From positions 1 to 64,000 of the forward strand of contig NZ_JBAMMY010000049.1 of NCBI RefSeq assembly GCF_051233685.1: DNA of 64,000 nt, read 5' to 3'. Below the pieces are notes generated by a model. The model was given only the letters and a program-made list of their open reading frames with translations, ran no database searches and was not told where the DNA came from. Below, piece by piece: positions 33,684 through 43,550 of the stretch. The translations under genes were made by a program, and so were the position numbers. The DNA comes from RPRI01 sp051233685. GTDB taxonomy: Bacteria > Desulfobacterota > Desulfobacteria > Desulfobacterales > RPRI01. Within the stretch, counting starts at the first letter, position 1; each line of letters begins with the position of its first letter.

Positions 33684-36600
33684 TTATTCTTTCTTTTCTT
33701 CTTTTTCTTCTGTAGCAGTTTGGGCCATATGTTTATAAATGTTATACCGCTCGTTATATTCCTTTTCTATCTTCAAACGAAGTTTTTTTGATTCTTCAGG
33801 AAATTGTTTTTCGAGTATTGCATACCTGTTTTCGCCGGAAAGAAATTGCTGCAAAGTGCCGTCGGGTGTTTTTGATTCGAGCATAAAAGGATTTTGACCT
33901 TGTTCTGCAAGAAGAGGATTAAATCTGTATAGCGGCCAGTAGCCTGCTGCAACAGCCAGGTTTTCTTCTTCCTGCGTTTTACCCATGCCTTTTTTAATTC
34001 CCTGATTTATGCACGGAGCATAACAAATTATAACGGAGGGCCCCGGATATTTGTCTGCTTCAATGAAAGCCTTAAGTGTCTGCTGTTTGTTTGCTCCCAT
34101 TGCAACCGAAGCCACATAAACATAGCCGTATGTCATTGCAATTCTGCCCAGATCTTTTTTCCCTATTTTTTTGCCTGATGCGGCAAATTTTGCGACTGAA
34201 CCTGCAGGTGTTGCTTTTGAGGACTGACCGCCAGTGTTTGAATAAACTTCTGTATCCAGGACAAGGATATTTATATCTTCCCCGGAAGCAATAACATGGT
34301 CAAGCCCGCCGAAACCGATATCGTATGCCCAACCGTCTCCTCCGAAAGCCCAGATCGATTTTTTTACAAAAAGATCCGACATCGAAAATATTTCATTTAA
34401 AAGTGGCGTTCTTTTTGCATCGGCAAGCAGTTTTTTAAGCTGATCACCATGCGTTCTTGTGGCTGCCGGATCATTCATACCTTCAAGCCATCCTGTCATG
34501 GCGGCTTTAAGTCCTTCCGGCAGTTTATCGTCTGAAACTGCTTCTTTTATCAGATCTGCAAGCTTTTGACGGCGCTGAATTACTCCCATAGATATTCCGT
34601 ATCCGAATTCCGCAGCATCCTCAAAAAGAGAATTTCCCCAGGCAGGACCGTGTCCGTTTTTATCCGTGCAATAGGGAACCGAAGGAGCTGAAGCGCCCCA
34701 TATGGAAGAGCAGCCGGTAGCATTTGCTATAATCATTCTTTCCCCAAAAAGCTGAGTCAGCACTTTAACATAGGAAGTTTCACCACATCCGGCGCAAGCG
34801 CCTGAAAATTCCATAAGTGGTTTTTGGAACTGGCTTCCTTTTACGGATTCTCTTGAAACGATGTCGTCTTTAAATGGAACGGTCAATGAAAATTTATGGT
34901 TGGGAACCTGAGTCGGGACTTGTGTTTCAATGTGTTTCATTTCAAGAGCTTTTTTCTTGGACGGGCATATATCGGCGCAGTTTCCGCAGCCCTGGCAGTC
35001 TAAAGTATTGACCTGAATCCTGAACTGATAGCCTTTAAGCTCCTTTCCAACAGCCGGTTTTGTTTCAAAGGATGCAGGTGCATTTTTGAGTTCATCATCT
35101 GTTGCAAGAACAGGCAGGATAGAGGCATGCGGGCAAACAAACGAACACTGATTGCACTGGATACAGTTTTCGGCTATCCATTCCGGAACATTGATGGCGA
35201 CACCGCGCTTTTCATATTGCGATGTTGCAACGGGAAAAATTCCGTCAGGCTCAAAAACGCTAACCGGCAGTTTATCGCCCTGCTGGGCAAGCATAGGACG
35301 CATAACTTTTTCAAGAAATTCATGTTTATCAGCGTCTGCTCCGGTTTCCAAACCGGCGTTTTTCCACGATTCCGGGTAGTTGATTTCAACAAGATTTGCC
35401 AGAGTCTGATCAACCGCATCGGTGTTCATTTTTACTACCTTTTCGCCTTTTTTCCCATAGACTTTATTAATTTCGTCTTTTAAAAGGGAAATGGCTTTTT
35501 CAAAGGGTATTACATTCGCCAGTTTAAAAAATGCCGTCTGCATGATCATGTTTATCATTACACCAAGCCCGACTGCACCTGCGATTTTAACAGCATCAAC
35601 ATTGTAAAATTTTAATTTCTTTGAAGCGATTGTCCTTTTCATTTCGGCAGGAATATGTTCTTCCATTTCCTGTAAAGACCAGGGTGAATTTAATAGGAAG
35701 GTACCGCCTTGTTTTATGCCTTCAAGAATATCATACAGCGAAACGTAATTAGCCTTGTGACATGCAATGAAATCCGCAGAACTGACAAGGTTGGTGGATT
35801 GTATGGGTTTTTTCCCGAACCGAAGATGCGATACTGTTATGCCTCCTGATTTTTTTGAATCATAGGCAAAATAACCCTGAGCGAACAAGTCGGTATTATC
35901 ACCTATAATTTTAATGGCGGATTTATTTGCTCCAACCGTTCCGTCGGAACCAAGACCCCAGAATTTGCACTGCACGGTTCCTTCAGGCGTGGTTTCCACG
36001 TCATTTTCCACTTCAAGTGAAGTATGAGTCACATCATCTGTTATGCCAACCGTAAAATGATTTTTCGGTCCGGCTGACTTCATGTTATCAAATACAGCTT
36101 TGGCCATTGCAGGAGTAAATTCTTTTGAACCTAGTCCGTAACGCCCGCCTACTATAACCGGCATCTCATGTCTTTCAAAAAAAGCAGTACAGACATCAAC
36201 ATAAAGAGGATCGCCGATAGCTCCGGGCTCTTTTGTTCTGTCAAGCACGGTTATACGGTCTGCCGAGGCAGGCAGAGCAGCAAGAAAGGCATCTATTACA
36301 AAAGGCCTGTAAAGACGAACCTTGACAAGCCCGACTCTTTCGCCATTTTCATTAAGCCTGTTAACAACTTCTTCTATGGTTTCGCAGGAAGATCCCATTG
36401 CAACAACCACTCTATCTGCTTCCGGATCTCCGGTATAATCAAAAAGCCTGTAATTACGCCCTGTGAGCTCTCCGACTTTTTTCATGTAATACTTTACTGT
36501 TTCGGGTATCTCAAGATAATATGAATTGGCGGCTTCCCTGCCCTGAAAATATATGTCAGGATTCTGTGCCGTACCACGGACAGTCGGATGTTCAGGATTC

Positions 36601-37223
36601 ATTGCTCTTTTACGGAAAGCTGATACGGCGTCATAGTCAACAAGAGTTGCCATGGATTCATAATCGATCAATTCGATTTTCTGTATTTCATGCGAAGTCC
36701 TGAATCCGTCAAAAAAATGAAGAAACGGAACTCTTCCTTTGATCGAGGATAAATGTGAAACAAGTGCAAGATCCATTACCTCCTGAACGGAACCGGAGCA
36801 TAAAAGAGCAAAACCTGTCTGGCGTACAGCCATTACATCGGCATGATCACCGAAAATTGAAAGCGCATGGGCGGCAATCGCCCTGGCACTTACATGAAAT
36901 ACTGCCGGAAGAAGCTCTCCTGAAATTTTATACATATTCGGAATCATGAGAAGCAAACCCTGGGATGCAGTAAAGGTAGTAGTAAAAGCGCCTGCCGCAA
37001 GTGCGCCATGAACTGCGCCCGCTGCTCCTGCTTCGGATTGCATCTGTTTGACATTCAGCAACTGTCCGAAAATATTTTTGCGCCCTGTCGCCGCCCATTC
37101 ATCCGCTATTTCACCCATTGGAGTTGAAGGGGTAATCGGATATATTGCGGCGACATCGCTCATAGCATAAGCTACATGTGCTGCTGCCGTATTTCCATCA
37201 ATGGTTTTCATTTTTTTCGCCAT
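33684..37223 (-). CDS. nifJ: Pyruvate:ferredoxin (flavodoxin) oxidoreductase
   Basis: This single-chain PFOR converts pyruvate and CoA to acetyl-CoA, CO2 and reduced ferredoxin using thiamine diphosphate and three [4Fe-4S] clusters. The protein of about 1179 residues has all fused domains. The order is the N-terminal pyrimidine-binding domain (YPITPSTPMGE), the gamma domain, the 2x[4Fe-4S] insert (CIQCNQCSFVCPHA and CQGCGNCADICPSKK), and the TPP domain (GDGWAYDIGFGGLDH, LDTEVYSNTGGQSSKATP). The ATG at 37223 is preferred over a GTG at 37232 because AAGGAG overlaps the latter too closely. It is divergent from cooS, and both feed the low-potential ferredoxin pool. Confidence 0.97.
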   Translation of the reverse strand: MAKKMKTIDGNTAAAHVAYAMSDVAAIYPITPSTPMGEIADEWAATGRKNIFGQLLNVKQMQSEAGAAGAVHGALAAGAFTTTFTASQGLLLMIPNMYKISGELLPAVFHVSARAIAAHALSIFGDHADVMAVRQTGFALLCSGSVQEVMDLALVSHLSSIKGRVPFLHFFDGFRTSHEIQKIELIDYESMATLVDYDAVSAFRKRAMNPEHPTVRGTAQNPDIYFQGREAANSYYLEIPETVKYYMKKVGELTGRNYRLFDYTGDPEADRVVVAMGSSCETIEEVVNRLNENGERVGLVKVRLYRPFVIDAFLAALPASADRITVLDRTKEPGAIGDPLYVDVCTAFFERHEMPVIVGGRYGLGSKEFTPAMAKAVFDNMKSAGPKNHFTVGITDDVTHTSLEVENDVETTPEGTVQCKFWGLGSDGTVGANKSAIKIIGDNTDLFAQGYFAYDSKKSGGITVSHLRFGKKPIQSTNLVSSADFIACHKANYVSLYDILEGIKQGGTFLLNSPWSLQEMEEHIPAEMKRTIASKKLKFYNVDAVKIAGAVGLGVMINMIMQTAFFKLANVIPFEKAISLLKDEINKVYGKKGEKVVKMNTDAVDQTLANLVEINYPESWKNAGLETGADADKHEFLEKVMRPMLAQQGDKLPVSVFEPDGIFPVATSQYEKRGVAINVPEWIAENCIQCNQCSFVCPHASILPVLATDDELKNAPASFETKPAVGKELKGYQFRIQVNTLDCQGCGNCADICPSKKKALEMKHIETQVPTQVPNHKFSLTVPFKDDIVSRESVKGSQFQKPLMEFSGACAGCGETSYVKVLTQLFGERMIIANATGCSSIWGASAPSVPYCTDKNGHGPAWGNSLFEDAAEFGYGISMGVIQRRQKLADLIKEAVSDDKLPEGLKAAMTGWLEGMNDPAATRTHGDQLKKLLADAKRTPLLNEIFSMSDLFVKKSIWAFGGDGWAYDIGFGGLDHVIASGEDINILVLDTEVYSNTGGQSSKATPAGSVAKFAASGKKIGKKDLGRIAMTYGYVYVASVAMGANKQQTLKAFIEADKYPGPSVIICYAPCINQGIKKGMGKTQEEENLAVAAGYWPLYRFNPLLAEQGQNPFMLESKTPDGTLQQFLSGENRYAILEKQFPEESKKLRLKIEKEYNERYNIYKHMAQTATEEKEEKKE

Positions 37224-37232
37224 AACATCCAC

Positions 37233-37580
37233 TCCTTATATATAAAATTATCATAATTCGCCATAATGTCTTGTATTGCATATTATTTATAAAGCATATG
37301 CAAATCTGCCGGATTATTCTTTTCAATTATTTATGAACCTGTTTACGATTTTATTTATGATTCATTGCCATGGAATAAACTATTATTTCTGTATAATTAT
37401 GTCATAAGGACTTATTTGTAAAGAAAAGATTTATACTCTGCCGGTTGCGGAAATAAACTTTGGATTGCAGATATATGTAGTTGCATTTTACTTGATAATA
37501 CTGTTTATTTAATGATGATAAATCTAAAATTAATCCCGGCCTGAAGGCCGTGACATATCTTTTCAAGGAGGAATAATAAT
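37233..37580. promoter_or_regulatory. Divergent promoter region between nifJ and cooS
   Basis: This 348-base AT-rich spacer must hold promoters for both genes. No sigma-54 type -24/-12 pair was found in either direction. Near cooS a short CGGCC-TGAA-GGCCG inverted repeat lies at about 37538-37551, followed by the AAGGAGGAATAATAAT ribosome binding site. I could not identify a CooA/CRP-type operator with confidence. Confidence 0.45.
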
Positions 37581-39494
37581 ATGCCCAGGAAGGAACTATC
37601 CAGTGACAAAAGCACTGATCCGGCAGTTTTGCAGATGCTTGCGAAAGCCGGAAAAAACAATATTACAACCGTCTGGGACAGATATGAGGCAATGAAGCCC
37701 CAGTGCGGTTTTGGAGATACCGGCCTTTGCTGCAGGCATTGCCTTCAGGGGCCGTGCCGGATTGATCCTTTCGGTGAAGGCCCCAAAGAAGGTATTTGCG
37801 GAGCCTCAGCTGATGTGATGGTTGCAAGAGGACTGGACAGAGCAATTGCAGCCGGTACTGCTGCTCATTCCGGACATGCAAGACATCTGGCTCACACTCT
37901 GTTAAAGACAGCAAACGGACAAGCAAAAGACTATTCTATCAAGGAAGCGGAAAAACTTAAAAGTGTAGCTGCACGCCTTGGTATTGCCGTGAATGACCGC
38001 TCAGACAATGATATAGCCAAAGATGTTGCAAAAGCAGCTCTTGCTGATTTTCATGAAAAGGATACTCCGGTACTGTGGGCTGCAACCGTAGTAACTCCGG
38101 CCCGCGCAAAATTGCTTGGCGATCTCGGGCTGGTGCCTAAAGGTATTGATCATGAAATTTCTGAAATCATGCACAGGACTTTGTATGGAGTGGATGCCGA
38201 TCCTGTAAACCTTCTTCTTGCCGGACTGCGCTGCGCTGTTGCCGATCTGGCCAGCTGCTATATGGGCACTGATCTGGCGGATATTCTCTTTGGCATACCG
38301 CAGCCTAAAACAAGCACCGCCAATATGGGTGTATTAAAAGCTGATGCCGTTAATATTGCGATGCATGGACATAATCCCGTACTTTCAGATGTTATAGTAT
38401 CATTGGCCGAAAAGGCAAATGCTAAAGCTGTTGAGGCCGGAGCATCAGGTATCAATATTGTAGGCATTTGTTGTACCGGAAGTGAAATCATGATGCGCCA
38501 CGGCATTCCGTCCTGCACCCATTCCGTAAGCCAGGAAATGGCCATCGTTACCGGCGCGCTTGATGCAATGGTTGTGGATTACCAGTGCATTATGCCGTCT
38601 GTGGTGTCTGTTGCCGAGTGTTTTGCAACACCTGTAATTACAACTATGGATCTTTGCAAAATCACAAACGCCGTGCACATTGAATTTAATGAGGAGATGG
38701 CCGCCGAAAAGGCTGATGAAATATTTGATATCGCTATAAAAAGCTTTAAACGCCGCAAAAATAGGACTGTGGATATTCCGGATATTAAATCCAATGTGAT
38801 AGCTGGATTTTCTGTTGAAGCGATTGTGGGAGCACTTTCTAAGCTGAATGAAACTGATCCTCTTAAACCTCTTGTTGATAACATTAAATCAGGTAATATC
38901 CGCGGAGTTTGTCTTTTTGCCGGATGCAATAATGTCAAAGTAGCTCAGGATAAAAATTTTACTATTATTGCCCGCATACTTCTCAAAAATAATGTGCTTG
39001 TTATCGCAACAGGATGTGGAGCCGGAGCTTTAATGCGCCATGGATTTACGGATCCTTCAAACGTTGATGATCTTTGCGGCGATGGTCTTAAAGCAGTCCT
39101 GACGGCTATCGGAGAGGCGAACGGTCTCGGCGGTCCGCTTCCGCCTGTGCTGCATCTCGGCTCATGCGTGGATAATTCAAGAGCTGTTGCTCTTGCAGTT
39201 GCCGTTGCAAATTACCTGGGTGTTGATACCGACCGGCTGCCGGTAGTGGCGTCGGCGGCGGAAGCCGTATCCGAAAAAGCCGTATCTATCGGTGCATACG
39301 CAGTTGCTGCAGGCCTTCCGACTCATGTCGGAGTTATGCTTCCTGTAACCGGAAGCGCGCTTGTAACCCAGATTCTTACGGAAAAGATTAAAGATGTAAC
39401 AGGCGGTTATTTTATAGTAGATCTTGATCCTGAATCAGCTGCGCAAAAACTTCTGGCTGCCATAGACGAACGTCGTGCCGGTCTGGGATTATAA
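37581..39494 (+). CDS. cooS: Anaerobic Ni-Fe carbon monoxide dehydrogenase catalytic subunit
   Basis: CooS oxidises CO to CO2 reversibly at a Ni-4Fe-4S C-cluster and passes electrons via B and D clusters. The 637-residue protein has Cys42 and Cys50 (D-cluster) and Cys51, 54, 59, 73 (B-cluster), at a constant offset of 3 from Carboxydothermus CODH-II. C-cluster ligand motifs are also present: GHNP(V), CCTGSE, YQCIMPS, FAGCNN, ATGCGAGA and LGSCVDNSR. His96 in the AAHSGHARH stretch matches a catalytic His. With no ACS subunit beside it and a CooF plus FAD reductase downstream, it looks like a monofunctional CO oxidiser. Confidence 0.97.
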   Translation: MPRKELSSDKSTDPAVLQMLAKAGKNNITTVWDRYEAMKPQCGFGDTGLCCRHCLQGPCRIDPFGEGPKEGICGASADVMVARGLDRAIAAGTAAHSGHARHLAHTLLKTANGQAKDYSIKEAEKLKSVAARLGIAVNDRSDNDIAKDVAKAALADFHEKDTPVLWAATVVTPARAKLLGDLGLVPKGIDHEISEIMHRTLYGVDADPVNLLLAGLRCAVADLASCYMGTDLADILFGIPQPKTSTANMGVLKADAVNIAMHGHNPVLSDVIVSLAEKANAKAVEAGASGINIVGICCTGSEIMMRHGIPSCTHSVSQEMAIVTGALDAMVVDYQCIMPSVVSVAECFATPVITTMDLCKITNAVHIEFNEEMAAEKADEIFDIAIKSFKRRKNRTVDIPDIKSNVIAGFSVEAIVGALSKLNETDPLKPLVDNIKSGNIRGVCLFAGCNNVKVAQDKNFTIIARILLKNNVLVIATGCGAGALMRHGFTDPSNVDDLCGDGLKAVLTAIGEANGLGGPLPPVLHLGSCVDNSRAVALAVAVANYLGVDTDRLPVVASAAEAVSEKAVSIGAYAVAAGLPTHVGVMLPVTGSALVTQILTEKIKDVTGGYFIVDLDPESAAQKLLAAIDERRAGLGL

Positions 39495-39517
39495 TAATTG
39501 ACTGACAGGAGTTTAAC

Positions 39518-40024
39518 ATGACTACACCAAAAGAAATTTTTGTAAAAATAGATAAATGTATGGGATGCCATAGTTGTGAGCTTGCCTGTGCACTTGAACA
39601 TTCCAAAAGTAAATTATTATACAATGCCATATCGGAACATCCTGAACCTAAAAAACGCATATATGTTGAGTGGATGTCACAAAACAGACGGATGCCTGTA
39701 TTGTGCCGCCACTGTGAAGATGCGCCCTGCATGCATGCCTGCATAAGCGGGGCCATAATCCGGACGCAAGACGGGGTGGTTCTAACCGATAAAGACAAAT
39801 GCATAGGATGCTGGACCTGTGTAATGGTTTGTCCTTATGGCGTGATAGGACGTCATATGGAAGAACACAAAGCATACCGCTGCGACCGTTGCCCGGACAG
39901 AGATGTTCCTGCCTGTGTGTCAGCATGTCCGACACACGCACTGGTTTATGAAACAGTAGAAAATTTTTCATCAAATACCCGAAAAGCTGTGTCGGAAGAA
40001 CTTGCAGCAGGTCATGGAGGATGA
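39518..40024 (+). CDS. cooF: CooF-like 4Fe-4S ferredoxin electron carrier
   Basis: CooF-type proteins move electrons from the CODH D-cluster to hydrogenases or reductases. This 168-residue protein of the HycB/DmsB type has four Cys sets: CMGCHSCELAC near 14-24, CRHCEDAPCMHAC near 63-75, CIGCWTCVMVCPYG near 94-107, and CDRCPDRDVPACVSACP near 123-139. It lies 23 bases after cooS and its stop overlaps the region of the next start, so the three genes form one operon. A CooF role is inferred from this neighbourhood. Confidence 0.9.
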   Translation: MTTPKEIFVKIDKCMGCHSCELACALEHSKSKLLYNAISEHPEPKKRIYVEWMSQNRRMPVLCRHCEDAPCMHACISGAIIRTQDGVVLTDKDKCIGCWTCVMVCPYGVIGRHMEEHKAYRCDRCPDRDVPACVSACPTHALVYETVENFSSNTRKAVSEELAAGHGG

Positions 40025-40025
40025 C

Positions 40026-41276
40026 GTGACTGTCAAACAAACCCGTTATGTGATTATAGGTGCCAGCGCTGCCGGCATGTCTGCTGCCACAGCTATCCGC
40101 GAGTCTGGCAGCTGTGGAGATATCACGGTTTTATCAATGGAGCAGGAAATGCCGTATTTTCGGCCTATGATCCCCTTTCTGATAAGCGGCAAAAAGTCGG
40201 AAACGGAAATGTCGCTTACAGGAAACGGTCCATTTAAAGAAGCAAAAATCCAAATCCGCACCGGCACAAGAGTAACATCTGTTGATACGGATAATAAAAC
40301 GGTAACGATTGGTAATTCAAACAGCATTCCATATGACAGACTGCTTATAGCAAGCGGAAGTAATCCCTTCATTCCTGCCGAAATAAAAAAAATGAGCGCA
40401 GAAGGCGTTTATTCCTTAAGAACTCTTGGCGATGCCAAAAAAATAGCTGTCCGCTCATCAAAAACCCGCAGAGCTATCATGCTGGGCGGGGGACTGCTGA
40501 ATTTAAAAGCCGCCTTTGCCTTGCTTGAACACGGGCTTAAGGTAAGTCTTATTGTTTATTCCGGCCAGGTGCTTTCACAATTGATGGAACCGGATGATGC
40601 AAAACTTATCCGTAATGCATTAAACAGAGCCGGGCTTGAGATTATAACCGGGTGTGATATTGAAAATATCCTGGTGGATAATGATGGAGTAAAAGGCATA
40701 CTACTTTCAAACGGAAAGGAACTAGAAGGGGAAATGCTTTTAATCGGCAAAGGCGTTTCGCCTAATGTGGATTTTCTCGATAAAAGTAATATTAGTATTG
40801 ATCGGGGGATTGTAACGGATGAATATACTGCTGCTAATATCAAAGATGTTTACGCGGCAGGAGATGTTGCTTTAAGTCTCGATTCGCTTACCGGCAAAAA
40901 AACTGTAAGCGGTCTCTGGACAAATGCCGTTGAAATGGGGCGTTGTGCCGGATTTAACATGGCTGGAAAACAAACCCGGTACTGTGGCGTTGCCGGCATT
41001 CTGAACGCAACCCGGATGGCAGATGTTTCTTTTGTTTCAATGGGAATAGTTCATTCAAAAGGCTCCGGCTATGAGACCCACATTACCGAAACGGAAAAAG
41101 CATTCCGAAAGCTTGTATTTTCCTCAGACGGCAAGCAGCTTGTAGGAGCTGTTTTTATAGGAGACATTGAACGTGCAGGTCTTTACCGTTATTTGATACT
41201 GGAAAAGAGAAATATTGAAAAAATTAAGAAGCAAATAATTAATCATCAGCTGCATTATGGCCATTTTCTACAGTAA
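40026..41276 (+). CDS. FAD/NAD(P)-dependent oxidoreductase of the CODH operon
   Basis: This protein of about 416 residues belongs to the pyridine nucleotide-disulfide oxidoreductase class I family (NADH oxidase / rubredoxin reductase-like). An FAD-binding VIIGASAAGMSAA starts near residue 8. An NAD-binding glycine stretch (AIMLGGGLLNLKAA) is near 147-160, and VYAAGDVAL near 278-286 is the second FAD contact. A cooS-cooF-FNOR trio is known in several anaerobes and is thought to couple CO oxidation to NAD(P)+ reduction. The GTG at 40026, with GGAGG 5 bases upstream, fits better than the ATG at 40002 inside cooF. Confidence 0.85.
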   Translation: MTVKQTRYVIIGASAAGMSAATAIRESGSCGDITVLSMEQEMPYFRPMIPFLISGKKSETEMSLTGNGPFKEAKIQIRTGTRVTSVDTDNKTVTIGNSNSIPYDRLLIASGSNPFIPAEIKKMSAEGVYSLRTLGDAKKIAVRSSKTRRAIMLGGGLLNLKAAFALLEHGLKVSLIVYSGQVLSQLMEPDDAKLIRNALNRAGLEIITGCDIENILVDNDGVKGILLSNGKELEGEMLLIGKGVSPNVDFLDKSNISIDRGIVTDEYTAANIKDVYAAGDVALSLDSLTGKKTVSGLWTNAVEMGRCAGFNMAGKQTRYCGVAGILNATRMADVSFVSMGIVHSKGSGYETHITETEKAFRKLVFSSDGKQLVGAVFIGDIERAGLYRYLILEKRNIEKIKKQIINHQLHYGHFLQ

Positions 41277-41358
41277 AAGAAAAAACTTTGCATAACATCC
41301 GATTCAAAGCAACGCTAAAGTGAGACCGGAAAACATACTTATTTTACAGGCACTTTCT

Positions 41359-43476
41359 TTAGTTGAAGGAACAATTATTAAGGCAGTCGATAATTTCCTG
41401 ATAATTCTGGAAACGTTCTTCACACCTTTTGGCCATCATTTTTTCTATGGTGTCACACAAAATATCCGGAAGTTCCGGAGCTTTTTTCTTTAATGAAGGA
41501 ACCGGTTCGTTAAGTTGTTTGAAAAGAATATTACTACACGAATCATCATAAAAGGGGGGATTTCCTGCAAGCAGATGATAAAAACTTGCGCCTAAAGAAT
41601 AAATGTCGCTTCGATTATCCACTCCCTTATTGCGAATGGCTTCGGGGCTGAGATATAAAGGGGAACCAACTATTTTACTTTCCTTCTGCATGTCATGCTT
41701 TTTGTCAAGCTTTGCTACGCCGAAATCCACAAGTTTTAATTCATCAGAGCTTGTCACCATAATATTGGCGGGTTTGATATCTCTGTGCACAATACCGTTT
41801 TTCCAGACAAAATCGAGTGCGCTGCACAAGGTTTTTAAATAATTTATAATCTGTGGCGTCTTAAAATTAAAATTGTTTTTGAGCAAATCAGCCAGTGTCT
41901 GACCATGTATAAATTCCATTGCATAATACATTATCCCGTTTGCGTTGCCGATATAATAAATCTGTGCAATATTGGGATGGTTAAGCCTGGAAACAAAGCG
42001 CGCCTCTTTTAAAAACATCTTTACAAACTCTTCCTGAGATGAAAGCTCCCATGATATGACCTTTAACGCAACATCTCTTTCTAACGCTGTATCCCATCCT
42101 TTGAATACTCCTCCCATTCCTCCGGCGCTTATAAATGAAACCACTTCATAATTATCCATTTTTCTTCCAATTAAGCTTTGGTAGAAGCGCTTGTTCTGAG
42201 ATTCGGGTTTCCTGGGGGCACCCTTTTGAATCGAAACAGAATTATCATTATTTATTTTATTTAAGTTTTCATCCGAGTCCGGCTTAATCGCTTTGGGTTG
42301 CGGTTTTTGCAGAATATTGTTTTTCTTTTCATTGCCGGATAATTCGGGCCCGGCTATAACGGCGAAATGAGCGTACAACTTTGACCAGCTTTTATCTTCT
42401 GCAAAATCAAGCTCTATTATGGCTAATAACTCGCTTTGTTCAAGTTCAACCTTTTTTATACTGCCTTCAACAATGTTTTTGATGCCGTGGCGTTCAAACT
42501 TTAAAATCATTTTGTCTTTTGGTTTAGCCAATATAGATGTTTTGAGACAGGCGCTCATTACATCGCAACCGGTAATCTGTGCATCAATCCAGAAAACACC
42601 GTCCCGGGATACTTGTGCTTCTATAGGGAAGAAATCACGCCTTATGGGCGCTATGGCCTGTTGCCTGCTTTTGCTTACTATCCGATCTGAAAAATTATGC
42701 CAATGGATACCGTTGTTTTTACGGAAAACAACGCCGAAGCCAATCTGTTTACTTTCATCTCCCAGCAAAACATGAACTACCGAACCTGACACTATATCGC
42801 CGGTTTCATCTTCAGGTTCTCTTATAAAAATATCGTCGCCGTAATTTCTTCCAAGAGATGTTTCAATCATTGCGCTGGATCTGGCACGATTTAACATAAA
42901 GCTGCGAATCCATGTTTTACCGTCACGGGATATTTCTAACGGAATCGGAACATCAAATCGTTCCCTCTTTTCCGCTCGTCTATCAATATTTTGTTTTTTT
43001 TCTGATTCGGTTAAGTCAGGCCTGATTGTATTGACTTGTGATTCTTTGCTGTCTTTGCTAATCGGGGAAGAATCGGCAGGCGTAGTTTTTGGTACCGGTT
43101 TCAAATAGTTTTTGATACATGAAACCAATGCGGGTCCTCCTGCCGGATAGATGATGATATTGTCGGCGCCAAGCTCAATTATACGCTTGGGAGTCATTTC
43201 TTTTTGGTTTTCTGCAGAAAGAAGAAAAATAAACGGAATGGATTCTCTTTTAGGGTCTTTTTTTAAATAGGATATAAACTGTTGCCCTGAACTATCCTCA
43301 AGTTCTATGCCACTTAGAATCAAACCAACCGGATGCAAATCCATGGTTGATAAAGCATCTCTCACAGATGAAACTGTGTGGACACAATATCCCTGGTTAT
43401 CCAGAACACCAATCACAAAATCGACAAGTTCCCTGGATATGCTGATAAGTAAAATATCAGTTTGTGTGTTTTGCAT
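41359..43476 (-). CDS. Degenerate REC - PilZ-like - Ser/Thr protein kinase fusion
   Basis: This 705-residue cytoplasmic protein has an N-terminal receiver-like domain (about 1-125) in which the phospho-acceptor Asp is replaced by Ser55 (LILSGIEL). Two PilZ-like segments follow: one starts RAEKRERFDVPIPLEISRDG, and a second RRDFFPIEAQVSRDGVFW. After a Lys/Asn-rich linker, a Hanks-type kinase domain runs from about 440 to the end, with ISAGGMGGVF, ALKV, HRDIKPANIM, DFGVAK and a SPLYLSPEA activation segment. The active-site residues are present. The input may be cyclic di-GMP, but this is inferred. It precedes a CheX-type gene on the same strand. Confidence 0.83.
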   Translation of the reverse strand: MQNTQTDILLISISRELVDFVIGVLDNQGYCVHTVSSVRDALSTMDLHPVGLILSGIELEDSSGQQFISYLKKDPKRESIPFIFLLSAENQKEMTPKRIIELGADNIIIYPAGGPALVSCIKNYLKPVPKTTPADSSPISKDSKESQVNTIRPDLTESEKKQNIDRRAEKRERFDVPIPLEISRDGKTWIRSFMLNRARSSAMIETSLGRNYGDDIFIREPEDETGDIVSGSVVHVLLGDESKQIGFGVVFRKNNGIHWHNFSDRIVSKSRQQAIAPIRRDFFPIEAQVSRDGVFWIDAQITGCDVMSACLKTSILAKPKDKMILKFERHGIKNIVEGSIKKVELEQSELLAIIELDFAEDKSWSKLYAHFAVIAGPELSGNEKKNNILQKPQPKAIKPDSDENLNKINNDNSVSIQKGAPRKPESQNKRFYQSLIGRKMDNYEVVSFISAGGMGGVFKGWDTALERDVALKVISWELSSQEEFVKMFLKEARFVSRLNHPNIAQIYYIGNANGIMYYAMEFIHGQTLADLLKNNFNFKTPQIINYLKTLCSALDFVWKNGIVHRDIKPANIMVTSSDELKLVDFGVAKLDKKHDMQKESKIVGSPLYLSPEAIRNKGVDNRSDIYSLGASFYHLLAGNPPFYDDSCSNILFKQLNEPVPSLKKKAPELPDILCDTIEKMMAKRCEERFQNYQEIIDCLNNCSFN

Positions 43477-43550
43477 ATGTCAATGGTACTTCCCAGGCTG
43501 TTTTGAGAAAAAAAGAAATTTAAAAAGACTAAACGGTAAACCGTCTAGTA

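Noticed and set aside
35127..35483. ORF opposite nifJ of 118 codons
   Set aside because: Antisense shadow of a clear PFOR gene with no independent evidence.
39648..40040. 130-codon ORF opposite the CooF-like gene
   Set aside because: The Cys codons of the ferredoxin on the other strand explain the open frame; no motif of its own.
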